A stretch of DNA of 64,000 bases, taken from assembly GCF_902859855.1 (NCBI RefSeq), contig NZ_CADIKH010000027.1, positions 1-64,000 on the forward strand. The letters run 5' to 3'. Shown here piece after piece: positions 17,311 to 26,483 of this stretch; positions within the stretch are counted from its first letter, which is position 1, and every line of letters starts with the position of its first letter. The translations under genes were made by a program, and so were the position numbers. The notes beneath the pieces are model-generated. The model was not told the origin of the DNA. It was given only the letters and a program-made list of their open reading frames with translations, and did no database searches. The stretch comes from Paraburkholderia humisilvae. Its GTDB lineage: Bacteria > Pseudomonadota > Gammaproteobacteria > Burkholderiales > Burkholderiaceae.

Positions 17311-18228
17311 ATGGACTCGACCCAGCTACCGGCTTTGATGGCGTTCGCGTCGGTCGCGCGACACGGCAGCTTTACGCGTGCGGCGGGCGCGTCGGGCGTG
17401 TCCGCGTCCGCGTTGTCGCAGACGGTTCGTGCATTGGAAGCGCAAGTGAACGTGCGCCTGTTCAACCGGACGACGCGCAGCGTTTCGCTAACCGAAGCCG
17501 GCGCACAGTTTCTCGAACGCGTGCAGCCCGCGCTTGCGGCGCTCGAGGCGGCGTTCGACGCGCTCGACGAAACGCGCGAGCATCCGGCGGGCACGTTGCG
17601 AATCAATCTGCCGCGCATCGCGAGCGAAATGCTGGTGTTGCCGCATCTTGCGGAGTTTGGCCGGCTGTATCCGCACATTCGTCTTGAGATGACGCTCGAC
17701 GATGGGCTTGCGGATCTGGTTGCGGAGGGTTTCGACGCGGGGATTCGTCTGGGTGAGCGGCTCGCGCGCGATATGGTCGCGATACCGCTGAGCGGCGAAC
17801 TGCGCGCGATTGTCGCCGGCGCGCCCACGTATTTCGAGCGCTATCCGGTGCCGCTCACGCCGGATGACCTCGCGATGCACGATTGCCTTCAATATCGCTT
17901 TGCGACCCGTGGTGGCATTTATCGATGGGAGCTTGCACAGCCTGATGAGCGGTCAAGGGTGTTCGAGGTGGAGACGCACGGACATTTCATCACGAACGAT
18001 CTGCATACGATGGTGCGCGCGGCGGAGCAGGGCGTCGGCCTGCTGCATGTGATCGACGATTATGTGCGTGCGCAACTGGATGACGGCAGGCTTATCCGTG
18101 TGCTGGATGACTGGTGTCCACGGTTCCCGGGGTTTTATCTGTACACCGCTAGCCGGGCCCATATGCCGCTCAAGCTACGGGCGTTGATTGATTTCCTGCA
18201 GAAGAAGCGCAAGGGGGCGGTGCTTTGA
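17311..18228 (+). CDS. LysR-type transcriptional regulator
   Basis: A 305-residue LysR regulator. The N-terminal winged helix-turn-helix (about 5-65) includes GSFTRAAGASGVSASALSQT and the NRTTRSVSLTEAG wing. The C-terminal periplasmic-binding-like effector domain runs to the end. The ATG at 17311 gives the usual MDSTQLPALMAFASVARHGS start; the open frame upstream is not protein-like. It most probably controls the divergent aldo/keto reductase from the 157-base intergenic region. Confidence 0.92.
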   Translation: MDSTQLPALMAFASVARHGSFTRAAGASGVSASALSQTVRALEAQVNVRLFNRTTRSVSLTEAGAQFLERVQPALAALEAAFDALDETREHPAGTLRINLPRIASEMLVLPHLAEFGRLYPHIRLEMTLDDGLADLVAEGFDAGIRLGERLARDMVAIPLSGELRAIVAGAPTYFERYPVPLTPDDLAMHDCLQYRFATRGGIYRWELAQPDERSRVFEVETHGHFITNDLHTMVRAAEQGVGLLHVIDDYVRAQLDDGRLIRVLDDWCPRFPGFYLYTASRAHMPLKLRALIDFLQKKRKGAVL

Positions 18229-18273
18229 TGGCAGTGGCGCGGGGCGGTGAATGTGCAAACGGCGCCCTGAACG

Positions 18274-18301
18274 CAAAAAGCCCAGTCGCAACGACTGGGC
18301 T
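18274..18301 (-). terminator. Rho-independent terminator of tRNA-Thr
   Basis: Stem AGCCCAGTCG/CGACTGGGCT (18279-18288 and 18292-18301), loop CAA, with TTTTT on the minus strand. Confidence 0.88.
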
Positions 18302-18318
18302 CCGTGCTTGATTCTGGT

Positions 18319-18394
18319 TGGTGCCGGAAAGAGGAATCGAACCCCCGACCTTCGCATTACGAATGCGCTGCTCTACCGTCTGAGCTATTCCGGC
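18319..18394 (-). tRNA. tRNA-Thr (anticodon CGT)
   Basis: A 76-base tRNA with encoded CCA. The acceptor GCCGGAA/TTCCGGC pairs, the anticodon arm CGCAT/ATGCG encloses TCGTA (anticodon CGT, decoding ACG), and the T-arm GGGGGTTCGATTCCTC is normal. Confidence 0.95.
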
Positions 18395-18448
18395 ATCAGA
18401 AGAACCGCGATTATAGGGACTTCTTTATCCGTTTGACAAGCCCCAAGC

Positions 18449-19465
18449 CTATTTTTTTCTTTCGAGATGGTAGCGGGTCACGCGGTCGACTTCGTTCTTC
18501 GAGCCAAGGAATACGGCGACACGCTCATGCAAATGTTGCGGTGTGATGTCAAGGATGCGTTTTTCGCCGTTGGTCGCCGCGCCGCCCGCCTGCTCGACGA
18601 TAAACGCCATCGGATTGGCTTCGTACATCAGCCGCAGCTTGCCGGGCCGATCCGGCGTGCGCTTGTCCGCCGGATACATGAAAATGCCGCCGCGGTTCAG
18701 GATGCGGTGCACATCCGCGACCATCGACGCGATCCAGCGCATGTTGAAGTCCGCCTGCCGCGGGCCGTCCTTGCCGGCGTTCAGCTCATTGATGTACTGC
18801 TGCACCGGCTCGTGCCATTGGCGCGAGTTCGACGCATTGATCGCATATTCGCGGGTATCGACTGGAATGCGCATATCGCTTTGCGTGAGCACCCACGAGC
18901 CCAGCTCGCGATCGAGCGTAAAGCAGTTGACACCATTGCCGGTTGTCAGCACCAGCACCGTTTGCGGACCGTACACCGCGTAGCCGGCCGCGACCTGCTG
19001 CGTGCCCGGCTGCAGGAACGATTGTTCGGTCGGCTGCTGGCCGTCCGGACAGCGCAGCACCGAGAAGATCGTGCCGATCGATACGTTCACGTCGATATTC
19101 GACGAGCCGTCGAGCGGATCGAACACGAGCAGATATTCGCCGCGCGGATAGTTGGCCGGAATCGGAAAGAACTGTTCCATCTCCTCCGACGCCATCCCGG
19201 CGAGATTGCCGCCCCACTCGTTCGCTTCGAGCAGGATTTCGTTCGACAGGATGTCGAGCTTTTTCTGCACTTCGCCTTGCACGTTTTCGCTGCCGGCGGT
19301 GCCGAGCGCATCGCCGAGCGCGCCCTTGCTGACGTGATAGCTGATCGCCTTGCACGCGCGTGCAACGACTTCGATCAACAGGCGCAGATCGGCAGGCAGA
19401 TTGTTGTTTTCGCGCTGCTGCTCGATCAGGTACTTCGTGAGAGTGGTGCGGCGTTGCAGGGACAT
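18449..19465 (-). CDS. fbp: Fructose-1,6-bisphosphatase class 1
   Basis: A 338-residue gluconeogenic phosphatase (fructose 1,6-bisphosphate to fructose 6-phosphate). The metal site FDPLDGSSNID and the downstream substrate-binding NNPMAF-type region (YEANPMAFIVEQAGG) are intact. The ATG at 19465 gives the family start MSLQRRTTLTKYL; the frame upstream to 19864 is not protein-like. The neighbouring pepN suggests an ancestral fbp-pepN pair now split by higBA. Confidence 0.96.
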   Translation of the reverse strand: MSLQRRTTLTKYLIEQQRENNNLPADLRLLIEVVARACKAISYHVSKGALGDALGTAGSENVQGEVQKKLDILSNEILLEANEWGGNLAGMASEEMEQFFPIPANYPRGEYLLVFDPLDGSSNIDVNVSIGTIFSVLRCPDGQQPTEQSFLQPGTQQVAAGYAVYGPQTVLVLTTGNGVNCFTLDRELGSWVLTQSDMRIPVDTREYAINASNSRQWHEPVQQYINELNAGKDGPRQADFNMRWIASMVADVHRILNRGGIFMYPADKRTPDRPGKLRLMYEANPMAFIVEQAGGAATNGEKRILDITPQHLHERVAVFLGSKNEVDRVTRYHLERKK

Positions 19466-19745
19466 TGCAGTGCTCCGAACAGGCTTGGGGAATGTCCCGA
19501 TTTTACCCGCTCGCCTGACATGATTCCGCATAAAGAAAATGCGCGTCGCAGGTTGCCGCAATTTTGCGACGAAGCATTGACAGGGGCGCGTGCAGCAAAG
19601 CAGGTCACGTACGCTGCGTACAGTTCGCCGGCGAGCGCCGCCCCGTCGGCTTTGCATACCGGCCGCGCGCTCACATGACGCTTGTCGAGACAGGTCGTGA
19701 CGGCCCGGAGCGCTGCGCCGCAGTCCCGCGGCGGCTGGTTGCGCG

Positions 19746-20246
19746 TCAGGTCTTGCGCGACGACGTGATGGCCGTACTTCGCGTCGCACTCCGGGTTGCG
19801 CCGCGGGCCGTACTGCGGCTAACCCGCTGCGCCGCGCTGGTCGCGAGCGCGGCGGCGCGCGCATGCGCGGCCTGCGTTTTCGGCGGCTTCGGCCGCTCGC
19901 GCGGCGGCAGCGGTTCGATTTCGCGTTCGATTTGCGCGCCCGATTCCTCAGTGACGACGCGCAGGTCGTACGCGATCTGCAGGTTCATCCAGAAGAGCGG
20001 ACTGGTGCCGAAATAGCGTGCGAGGCGCAGCGCGGTTTCCGGCGACACTGCACGCTTGCCGCGCACCACATCGTTGATGCGCGGAGCCGGCACACGTAGC
20101 GCGAGTGCGAGCGCATTCACCGACATGCCGCGCGGGTCGAGAAACTCCGCGCGCAGCACTTCGCCGGGGTGCACCGCGGCGATGCGCTCGCCGGTAGCAA
20201 TGTCCGAAAAATCTGTGCTGGCCAGTTCGGAACGTTTGATGACCAT
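19746..20246 (-). CDS. higA: HigA-type antitoxin with extended C-terminus
   Basis: A 166-residue XRE-family antitoxin. The helix-turn-helix (about 28-95) has the HPGEVLRAEFLDPRGMS start and the SPLFWMNLQIAYDL end typical of HigA/VapI. About 60 extra C-terminal residues rich in Arg, Ala, Ser and Pro are unlike the compact family form. GGAGG precedes the ATG at 20246. It is downstream of the toxin gene by 17 bases, the reversed order characteristic of higBA. It should neutralise HigB and repress the operon. Confidence 0.88.
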   Translation of the reverse strand: MVIKRSELASTDFSDIATGERIAAVHPGEVLRAEFLDPRGMSVNALALALRVPAPRINDVVRGKRAVSPETALRLARYFGTSPLFWMNLQIAYDLRVVTEESGAQIEREIEPLPPRERPKPPKTQAAHARAAALATSAAQRVSRSTARGATRSATRSTAITSSRKT

Positions 20247-20263
20247 ACCGCCCTCCGTTTGTA

Positions 20264-20545
20264 TCAGTGATAGTCGACGATTTGCACGTTCAGCGCTTCG
20301 CCTTCGACGAAGTAGAAACAGATTCGCCATTGGTCGTTGATGCGAATGCTCCATTGGCCGCTGCGCTCGCCCTGCAACGCCTCGAGGCGATTGCCCGGCG
20401 GCGCGAACAGATCCGATATCGACGCGGCCGCATCGATCAGTAGCAGCTTGCGATGCGCGATGGACTGAATGTGCGCCGGTAATGTGCGAGCAAAGCCACC
20501 CGCAAAAACGAGGGCAGTTGCCTTATCGCCAAATGTTGAAATCAT
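20264..20545 (-). CDS. higB: HigB-type toxin (RelE superfamily mRNA interferase)
   Basis: A 93-residue RelE/HigB-fold toxin expected to cleave mRNA on the ribosome. Family features are the ISTFGDKATALVF start, the LEALQGERSGQWSIRINDQW core and the RICFYF strand with conserved Arg. The start at 20545 (MISTF) matches homologues; a start six codons upstream at 20563 is possible. The pair lies between fbp and pepN. Confidence 0.88.
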   Translation of the reverse strand: MISTFGDKATALVFAGGFARTLPAHIQSIAHRKLLLIDAAASISDLFAPPGNRLEALQGERSGQWSIRINDQWRICFYFVEGEALNVQIVDYH

Positions 20546-20655
20546 AGGTAGTGTATAACGCACGACGTTAAATGTGAAGTGTTATCAGGGTGCGTTTACT
20601 TTGACCTCTTTGCGCGTGCTCGAGTAGTCGACCGAATGGCCAGGGTGCGTGCAAA

Positions 20656-20683
20656 TAAAAAAGCCGGCAACATGTGCCGGCTT
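20656..20683 (-). terminator. Rho-independent terminator of pepN
   Basis: Stem AAGCCGGCA/TGCCGGCTT (20661-20669 and 20675-20683), with TTTTTTATTT on the minus strand. It separates pepN from higB, so higBA needs its own promoter in 20546-20655. Confidence 0.88.
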
Positions 20684-20724
20684 GTGTGCTGCAAGAACGG
20701 AAACGGGTCGTGCGGGTCGCTTCG

Positions 20725-23433
20725 TCAGGCGAGTGCCTTCTCGACAATCTCCCGCACGTCGCGCGACCTCACGTGTGCGGCGACCTTTTCGAGCGCGCCG
20801 CGCATCTGCTCGCGCAGCGCGGGCGTAAAGCGGCGCCACAGCTCGAGCGTGCGCGCAAGGCGCGCGGCGACTTGCGGGTTGAGCGCATCGAGCGCAATGA
20901 CCTGCTCGGCCCAGAATGCGTAACCGGAGCCGTCTGGCGCGTGGAATTGCGCCGGATTCGCTGCGCAGAAGCTGAAGATCAGTGAGCGAGCGCGATTCGG
21001 GTTCTTCAGGTTGAACGCGGGGTGCGTCATCAGCCGGCGCACGATGTCGATCACCGGGCGCTGTGGCGTGCCGCGCTGGGTTGCCTGCAACGCGAACCAT
21101 TTGTCGATCACGAGCGGTTCCTTTTCGAAGCGCCGGTAGAAATCGTCGAGTGCGTGCTGCGCTTCGCCATTGCCGGAGTTCGCCGCCGCGGTGAGCAGCG
21201 CGGACAGCGCGGCCGAGCGGTCGGTCATATTGTTCGCCGCCGCATATTGCGCGGACGCGAGGCGCACCGCGTCGCGTGGGTCGTCGAGCTCGGCGAGATA
21301 CGCGAGCGCGAGATTCTTCAGGCCGCGATGGCCGGCGTCGTCCGGCGTCGACTGATAGGCGCCCGGCGTCTGATGCCGTTCGTAGATCGCGAGCCAGTCG
21401 CGCTGCAGCGCGCTCGCGAGGCGCTGACGAACGAACTGGCGCGCACGGTGCACCGCCGCCGGGTTGGATTCGTCCATCTGCTCGGCCAGATACGCTTCGG
21501 ACGGCAGCATCAGCGCCAGTTCGCGGAACGCCGGCGACAGCGTCTCGTCGTTCAGCACGCGGGCGAATGCGGCGACCACCGCGTCGGCGAGCCTGAGCGG
21601 CGCGCCGCTGGACGCATGGTCGGCCAGCGTCAGCAACTCGCGCGTCGCGAGGCGTTGGCCCGCTTCCCAGCGGTTGAACGGATCGCTGTCATGCGCGAGC
21701 AGGAACGCGAGTTCGTCGTCGCTATAGTCGTACTCGACGACAACCGGCGCCGAGAAATTGCGCAGCAGCGACGGCAACGGCTTTTCGGCGACATCGATGA
21801 ACGTGAAGGTCTGTTCGCTTTCACTGAATTCGAGCACGCGCGTGGTGGCGGAGGAGGGCCCGCTTTCGCCTTCCAGGCGCAGCGGCAGGTCTGCGCCGTC
21901 CGCGCCGATCAGGCCGATCGCAAACGGAATCAGCAACGGCCCTTGCTGTGTTTCGCGCGCCGCCTGCGAGCTGTCGCCATAGCCCTGTTTGAGCGTGACG
22001 CGATAACGGCGTTGCGCCGCATCGTAGCCGGTCGACACGGTCACGCGCGGCGTGCCGGCCTGGCTATACCAGCGCTCGAATTGCGCGAGATCGCGGCCGT
22101 TCGCGTCGGCCATCGCCTCGCGGAAATCGTCGCAAGTCACCGCGTGCCCGTCGTGGCACTTGAAGTACAGATCCATCCCGCGTCTGAAGCCGTCGCGGCC
22201 GAACAGCGTCTGATACATCCGCACGACTTCCGCGCCTTTTTCATAGACGGTCATCGTGTAGAAGTTGTTGATTTCGACATAACTTTCCGGCCTCACCGGA
22301 TGCGCCATCGGACCCGCGTCTTCGGCGAACTGCATCTGACGCAGCACGCGCACGTCTTCGATACGCTTCGTTGCGCGCGCGCCTTCGTCGCCGGCATGGC
22401 TGTCGCCGGCGCCGCCCGCCATGTCGGCGGAGAATTCCTGGTCGCGAAATACCGTCAGACCTTCCTTCAGGCTTAGCTGGAACCAGTCGCGGCACGTCAC
22501 GCGGTTGCCGGTCCAGTTATGGAAATACTCATGGCCCACCACCGCTTCGATGTTCGAAAAGTCGGTATCAGTGGCCGTTTCCGGGTTCGCGAGCACGTAC
22601 TTCGTGTTGAAGATGTTCAGGCCTTTGTTCTCCATCGCGCCCATGTTGAAGTCGCTGACCGCGACGATCATGAAGCGGTCGAGATCCAGTTCGAGCCCGA
22701 AGCGCCGTTCGTCCCAACGAATCGAATGGATCAGCGAGTCCATCGCATGCCGCGTCTTGTCGAGATCGTGCGGTTCGACCCAGACCTGCAGCAGCTTTTC
22801 CTGGCCCGAGCCGCTCTTCACGCGCTCCTCGAGCGCGACCAGTTTGCCGGCGACGAGCGCGAACAGATAACTTGGCTTCCTGAACGGATCTTCCCAGCGC
22901 GCAAAGTGCCGGCCGTCCGGCAGATCCCCTTTTTCAAGCAGATTGCCGTTCGACAGCAGCACCGGGTACGCCTCCTTGTCGGCGCGCAACGTCACCGTGT
23001 AGGTCGCCATCACGTCCGGGCGGTCGAGGAACCAGGTAATGCGGCGAAAGCCCTCCGCCTCGCACTGCGTGAAAAAGTTGCCGCTCGACACATAGAGGCC
23101 CGACAGCGTCGTGTTTTCCGCGGGATTGCAGGTGCCGACGAGCGTTAGCTCGAACGCATCGGGCAGGTTCTCGAGCGTCAGGCCGTGCTCGTGCACGCGC
23201 ACGGCGGCGTGCGGCGTGCCCTCGACCGTCGCGCTCACGAAGTCGAGTTGTTCTCCCATCAGTTCCAGGTGCGCGGCGCGGGCTGCGTCCGGGTTACGGC
23301 GCACACGCATCGTGTTGCTGATGGTGGTGCGTTCAGGCACGAGGTCGAACTCCAGCGCGACGGTATCGATCAGGAAGGCGGGCGGCGCGTAATCGGCGCG
23401 GCGGATGACGGGGGGCGTAGCGGTATCGGCCAT
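20725..23433 (-). CDS. pepN: Aminopeptidase N
   Basis: A 902-residue M1 family zinc aminopeptidase, the main broad-specificity aminopeptidase of the cytosol. The substrate-binding GAMENKG lies near residue 262 and the zinc motif HEYFHNW near 300, with its downstream Glu in the following helix. DUF3458-type Ig and C-terminal helical domains follow. Length is close to E. coli PepN (870). It is transcribed alone to its terminator. Confidence 0.96.
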   Translation of the reverse strand: MADTATPPVIRRADYAPPAFLIDTVALEFDLVPERTTISNTMRVRRNPDAARAAHLELMGEQLDFVSATVEGTPHAAVRVHEHGLTLENLPDAFELTLVGTCNPAENTTLSGLYVSSGNFFTQCEAEGFRRITWFLDRPDVMATYTVTLRADKEAYPVLLSNGNLLEKGDLPDGRHFARWEDPFRKPSYLFALVAGKLVALEERVKSGSGQEKLLQVWVEPHDLDKTRHAMDSLIHSIRWDERRFGLELDLDRFMIVAVSDFNMGAMENKGLNIFNTKYVLANPETATDTDFSNIEAVVGHEYFHNWTGNRVTCRDWFQLSLKEGLTVFRDQEFSADMAGGAGDSHAGDEGARATKRIEDVRVLRQMQFAEDAGPMAHPVRPESYVEINNFYTMTVYEKGAEVVRMYQTLFGRDGFRRGMDLYFKCHDGHAVTCDDFREAMADANGRDLAQFERWYSQAGTPRVTVSTGYDAAQRRYRVTLKQGYGDSSQAARETQQGPLLIPFAIGLIGADGADLPLRLEGESGPSSATTRVLEFSESEQTFTFIDVAEKPLPSLLRNFSAPVVVEYDYSDDELAFLLAHDSDPFNRWEAGQRLATRELLTLADHASSGAPLRLADAVVAAFARVLNDETLSPAFRELALMLPSEAYLAEQMDESNPAAVHRARQFVRQRLASALQRDWLAIYERHQTPGAYQSTPDDAGHRGLKNLALAYLAELDDPRDAVRLASAQYAAANNMTDRSAALSALLTAAANSGNGEAQHALDDFYRRFEKEPLVIDKWFALQATQRGTPQRPVIDIVRRLMTHPAFNLKNPNRARSLIFSFCAANPAQFHAPDGSGYAFWAEQVIALDALNPQVAARLARTLELWRRFTPALREQMRGALEKVAAHVRSRDVREIVEKALA

Positions 23434-23690
23434 GGTCGGTAGAAAATGAGAGTCTCGAAGCCGGCTTGCGCAGCGCGCGAGCCGGGCGGATCGGGTTATT
23501 TTAAAAGCAAAGGCGCGCTTCGTCCGGCGCGGGCTTCCCGGTCCGTTCCAGCGGCTTGCGGCAAAAGGGTTAGCGCCGCACGGACAGCCGCTGCGCGGCC
23601 CGAACTTTTCGCGCGGCCGAACGGTCAGCGTATTATCTGGGCCGCCTGCGCGGCGTGCGCGGGCGGCGACAGCGACAGAAAGGAATGGCG

Positions 23691-24404
23691 ATGAAGCTCG
23701 ATCGATGGACCCGTCAAGCGGCGCTGATGTTGACCGCGCTGGCTACGTTACTGGCAGGCTGCACGTCATATGTGACGACCCAGGTGACCGCGTTCTCCAA
23801 CTGGGAAGGCGGCAGCGACGCGAGCCGCACCTACGCATTTGAGCGCAACCCTTCGCAGCAGAACAGCCTCGAAGACTCAACCTACGAACAGGTGGTGGCG
23901 AACGAACTGGCGACGCATGCGTTCACCCAGGCCGATCTGCAGCACGCGCATTACCTGGTCGCGATTGCTTATGGCACGCGCTCCGACATGGCGGTGTCTT
24001 CTACGCCGGCTTACTACTACGACCCGTGGCCGGGCCCTTATTACTGGGGCCGCCCGTACGGGTGGGGCGGCTGGGGTCCCTGGGGGCCGTACGGCCCGTA
24101 CGGCGGCGGATATGTGACACAAAGCTATCCGGTGTTCACGCATACGCTCGGCATTCGTATCACCGACCGCGCAAGCGGCAAGGAAGTCTATAACGTGACC
24201 GCGCGCAGCTCGGGCGATGAACCGTCGCTCGTGTATGCGATGCCCTACCTCGCGCGCAGTGCATTGGCGGATTTCCCGCTCGGCAACGGCGTGGTGCGCA
24301 CCGTGAAGCTTCCGGTCGATCAGCAGAGCGGCGCGCCGAACGAAGTCGCAGCGGGCGTCGCGGCGCCCGCTGCGCCGGCGTCAGGCGCAAAAACGGTGCA
24401 GTAG
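23691..24404 (+). CDS. DUF4136 family lipoprotein
   Basis: A 237-residue lipoprotein of unknown function. A short signal ends in the lipobox LLAGC (Cys about 21). The DUF4136 pattern follows (NWEGGSDASRTYAFER, then a helical region). Unusual is a Tyr/Trp/Gly/Pro-rich insert at about 103-140 built from WG, YGP and PWGP units, as in cell-envelope surface lipoproteins. AGGA lies before the ATG at 23691; the ATG at 23685 overlaps the ribosome binding site. Confidence 0.85.
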   Translation: MKLDRWTRQAALMLTALATLLAGCTSYVTTQVTAFSNWEGGSDASRTYAFERNPSQQNSLEDSTYEQVVANELATHAFTQADLQHAHYLVAIAYGTRSDMAVSSTPAYYYDPWPGPYYWGRPYGWGGWGPWGPYGPYGGGYVTQSYPVFTHTLGIRITDRASGKEVYNVTARSSGDEPSLVYAMPYLARSALADFPLGNGVVRTVKLPVDQQSGAPNEVAAGVAAPAAPASGAKTVQ

Positions 24405-24456
24405 GCGGCCGCGCGGCGGGCGGCGGTGCGATAGCGGTTCAGCAGCAGGTCGTGGC

Positions 24457-25029
24457 TCAGATCCCGACGCCGCATAGCGCGAGCACGCCGAGCACGACGA
24501 ACATCACTGCGGCGATGCCGTGCACGAGCCTGGTCGGAAGCTTGTGCGCGAAGCGATCACCGAGCAGGATGGCCGGCACATTCGCGATCATCATCCCCAG
24601 CGTGGTGCCGGCGACGACGCCAAAGAAGTCGTGGAAGCGCGCAGCAAGCGCGACGGTGGCGAGTTGCGTTTTGTCGCCCATTTCCGCGAGGAAGAACGTG
24701 ACGACCGTCGCACCGAATACGCCGAGATGCGAGCGGTTGGCATTGGCCTCGCCTTCCTCGAGCTTGTCGGGCACGAGAATCCACAGCCCCATGCCGACAA
24801 ACGATGCGGCGAGCGCCCAGCGCATGACGGTTGGCGTGACGAGAGAGCCGAGCCACGCACCGAGCGCGCCGGCGCCGGCGTGATTGACCAGCGTTGCGGC
24901 GAGCACACCGAGAATGATCGGTATTGGCTTGCGATAGCGGGCTGCGAGAACGAGCGAGAGGAGTTGTGTCTTGTCGCCGATTTCGGCGAGCGCGACCGCG
25001 CCGGTCGAGACCAGAAAGGCTTCATTCAC
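24457..25029 (-). CDS. GDT1/UPF0016 family Mn2+ exporter
   Basis: A 190-residue inner-membrane protein with about six helices and two copies of the hallmark metal-binding motif: AEIGDKTQ at residues 15-22 and AEMGDKTQ at about 114-121. Bacterial members (MneA in Vibrio cholerae) export manganese. The yybP-ykoY-type riboswitch immediately upstream supports Mn2+ as signal and substrate. Not MntP, which belongs to a different family. Confidence 0.93.
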   Translation of the reverse strand: MNEAFLVSTGAVALAEIGDKTQLLSLVLAARYRKPIPIILGVLAATLVNHAGAGALGAWLGSLVTPTVMRWALAASFVGMGLWILVPDKLEEGEANANRSHLGVFGATVVTFFLAEMGDKTQLATVALAARFHDFFGVVAGTTLGMMIANVPAILLGDRFAHKLPTRLVHGIAAVMFVVLGVLALCGVGI

Positions 25030-25111
25030 GTTTTATTGATTTCCTCGGGCCGGATGTGAGCGAGCGACGATCCATCGCGCACCGGGCCCTATTGCAGCGC
25101 GCTTTGGATCA

Positions 25112-25218
25112 TCGGTCTCGCCAGGCCAGAGGCTGTGTCTGCCATGGCCGCACGGGCCAAGCTTGTTGACAGACACCCCCGCTGACGACGCAGCAGGGCG
25201 GCTACTCCCCAATGAGCG
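25112..25218 (-). promoter_or_regulatory. yybP-ykoY-type Mn2+ riboswitch
   Basis: On the minus strand the leader begins with the conserved TTGGGGAGTAGC (25202-25212 region), runs through GC-rich arms, and ends in the conserved GGCGAGACC followed by GATGATCC (about 25112-25121). These two blocks are the hallmark paired halves of the manganese aptamer. The transporter start lies 82 bases further on, leaving room for an expression platform. Confidence 0.85.
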
Positions 25219-25724
25219 GCGAAGTATAGCACGGCAGTTTGCGTGGAGCGCCCCGTTTGTCGCGCTTTTTTGTCAAGCTGGCCTTTCGGGATATTTCATT
25301 GCGACGCGGCTTCTTTCAAACTCCGTCTTCGCCAGGCGCGTCGGAATCCTGAATGCCGGGTCATGTTTCGTAAAGCGATGCGTTTTGAATACCGTGTCAT
25401 TGTTTAACGTTTGCTTCGGCGCGGCCTGCGTGAGTCCGCCGTCTGCCGCGTCGCATGGGCGAGACGGACGATCGCGAACGGGCCCGTTTCTGGCTGATTT
25501 ATTGACGAATGTTGAGTATGATCACGGCCTGTCGCGAACATCGCGACAAGACACCATGAAGGTTTGGCGACACGACGCTAAATAAATATTGGTTTGTGCC
25601 GTTATATATCGCTAAACCGAAGCAGGACCGGACGACCTGATCGGCGATCGATCTCGATGAAGGATGAGCCTGTGCGCCGTCATGGGCCGGCTTACCTTTC
25701 GCAGGCCCCCGCAATCCCATTCGC
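25219..25724. other. Intergenic region before the aryl-polyene operon
   Basis: No supported gene in about 500 bases. It must hold the promoter of the leftward Mn2+ riboswitch/transporter and of the rightward polyene operon. The 25570-25620 part is AT-richer and is the likely operator/promoter area; no clean sigma-70 promoter could be fixed by eye. Open frames crossing it (for example 25163-25585) run through the riboswitch and are not credible. Confidence 0.5.
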
Positions 25725-26483
25725 ATGAGCACCGAAATGACCAATTTGCACTGGAGCCTTCCGGTCGCTCGGTGGTCCACATGGCCTGTCGCCGCATCCG
25801 CCGCCCCCGATATGGGCTTTATCGAGCCGATCGTACGGCGTCGCCTGAGCAGCCTGTCGCGTATCGCGTTGAAGGTTGCGCACGATTGCGCGGCAGGCCG
25901 CGATAGCGTTCGCGTGCTGTTCGCATCCCGGCACGGAGAATTGCGTCGGACTACCGAGATTCTGCGTTCGATCAGCGCAGGCGAGCCGGTATCGCCGACT
26001 TCGTTCAGCCTGTCCGTGCTGAATGCGATGTCCGGTGTGTTCGGCATCGCACGCGGTGACCGGTCGGTTGCGGGCGCGTTGTCGGCGGGCGCCGAGACGC
26101 TCGGCTACGCGCTGCTCGAAGCTTACGCGCAGTACGCGACGCAGCCGTCGGAACCGGTGCTGCTGGTGTATGCGGACGAGCCGGCGGATCCGGCGTATGG
26201 CGCGATCGAAGACGAAGTGAACGGCGGCGCGCTGGCGATTCTGCTCGACGCGTCCGCAGCGGCGGGACGCCTGTCGTGCAGAACGGTGAGTGCAGGCGCG
26301 TTGGCCTCCAGCGACGCGAACACGGACAGGACGTCCACCGGCATGGCAGCCGGTGCGCTCGCGCCGGCGGTCTTCGCCACGCAAAGCGAGGCGCTGCTGT
26401 ATTGCCTCACAGCGCGGACCGCGGCGCAGTGGCGGCGGGGTTTCGTAACATGGGAGTGGAACTGGCATGACGGCCAGGTTTGA
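25725..26483 (+). CDS. Ketosynthase chain-length factor of an aryl-polyene pathway
   Basis: A 252-residue protein of the beta-ketoacyl synthase chain-length-factor type (KS N-terminal half only). It has the FASRHGELRRT segment and the SFSLSVLNAMSG segment, but no catalytic Cys, so it cannot condense by itself. In studied aryl-polyene systems the small CLF (ApeC) pairs with a KS (ApeO) to set chain length. First gene of the operon; its stop overlaps the next ATG by 17 bases. Confidence 0.85.
   Translation: MSTEMTNLHWSLPVARWSTWPVAASAAPDMGFIEPIVRRRLSSLSRIALKVAHDCAAGRDSVRVLFASRHGELRRTTEILRSISAGEPVSPTSFSLSVLNAMSGVFGIARGDRSVAGALSAGAETLGYALLEAYAQYATQPSEPVLLVYADEPADPAYGAIEDEVNGGALAILLDASAAAGRLSCRTVSAGALASSDANTDRTSTGMAAGALAPAVFATQSEALLYCLTARTAAQWRRGFVTWEWNWHDGQV

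Noticed and set aside
24457..25029. MntP manganese exporter
   Set aside because: The two EIGDKTQ-type motifs belong to UPF0016/GDT1, not to the MntP family.
25163..25585. 140-codon rightward frame before the polyene operon
   Set aside because: Starts inside the Mn2+ riboswitch, lacks a ribosome binding site and does not look like a protein.
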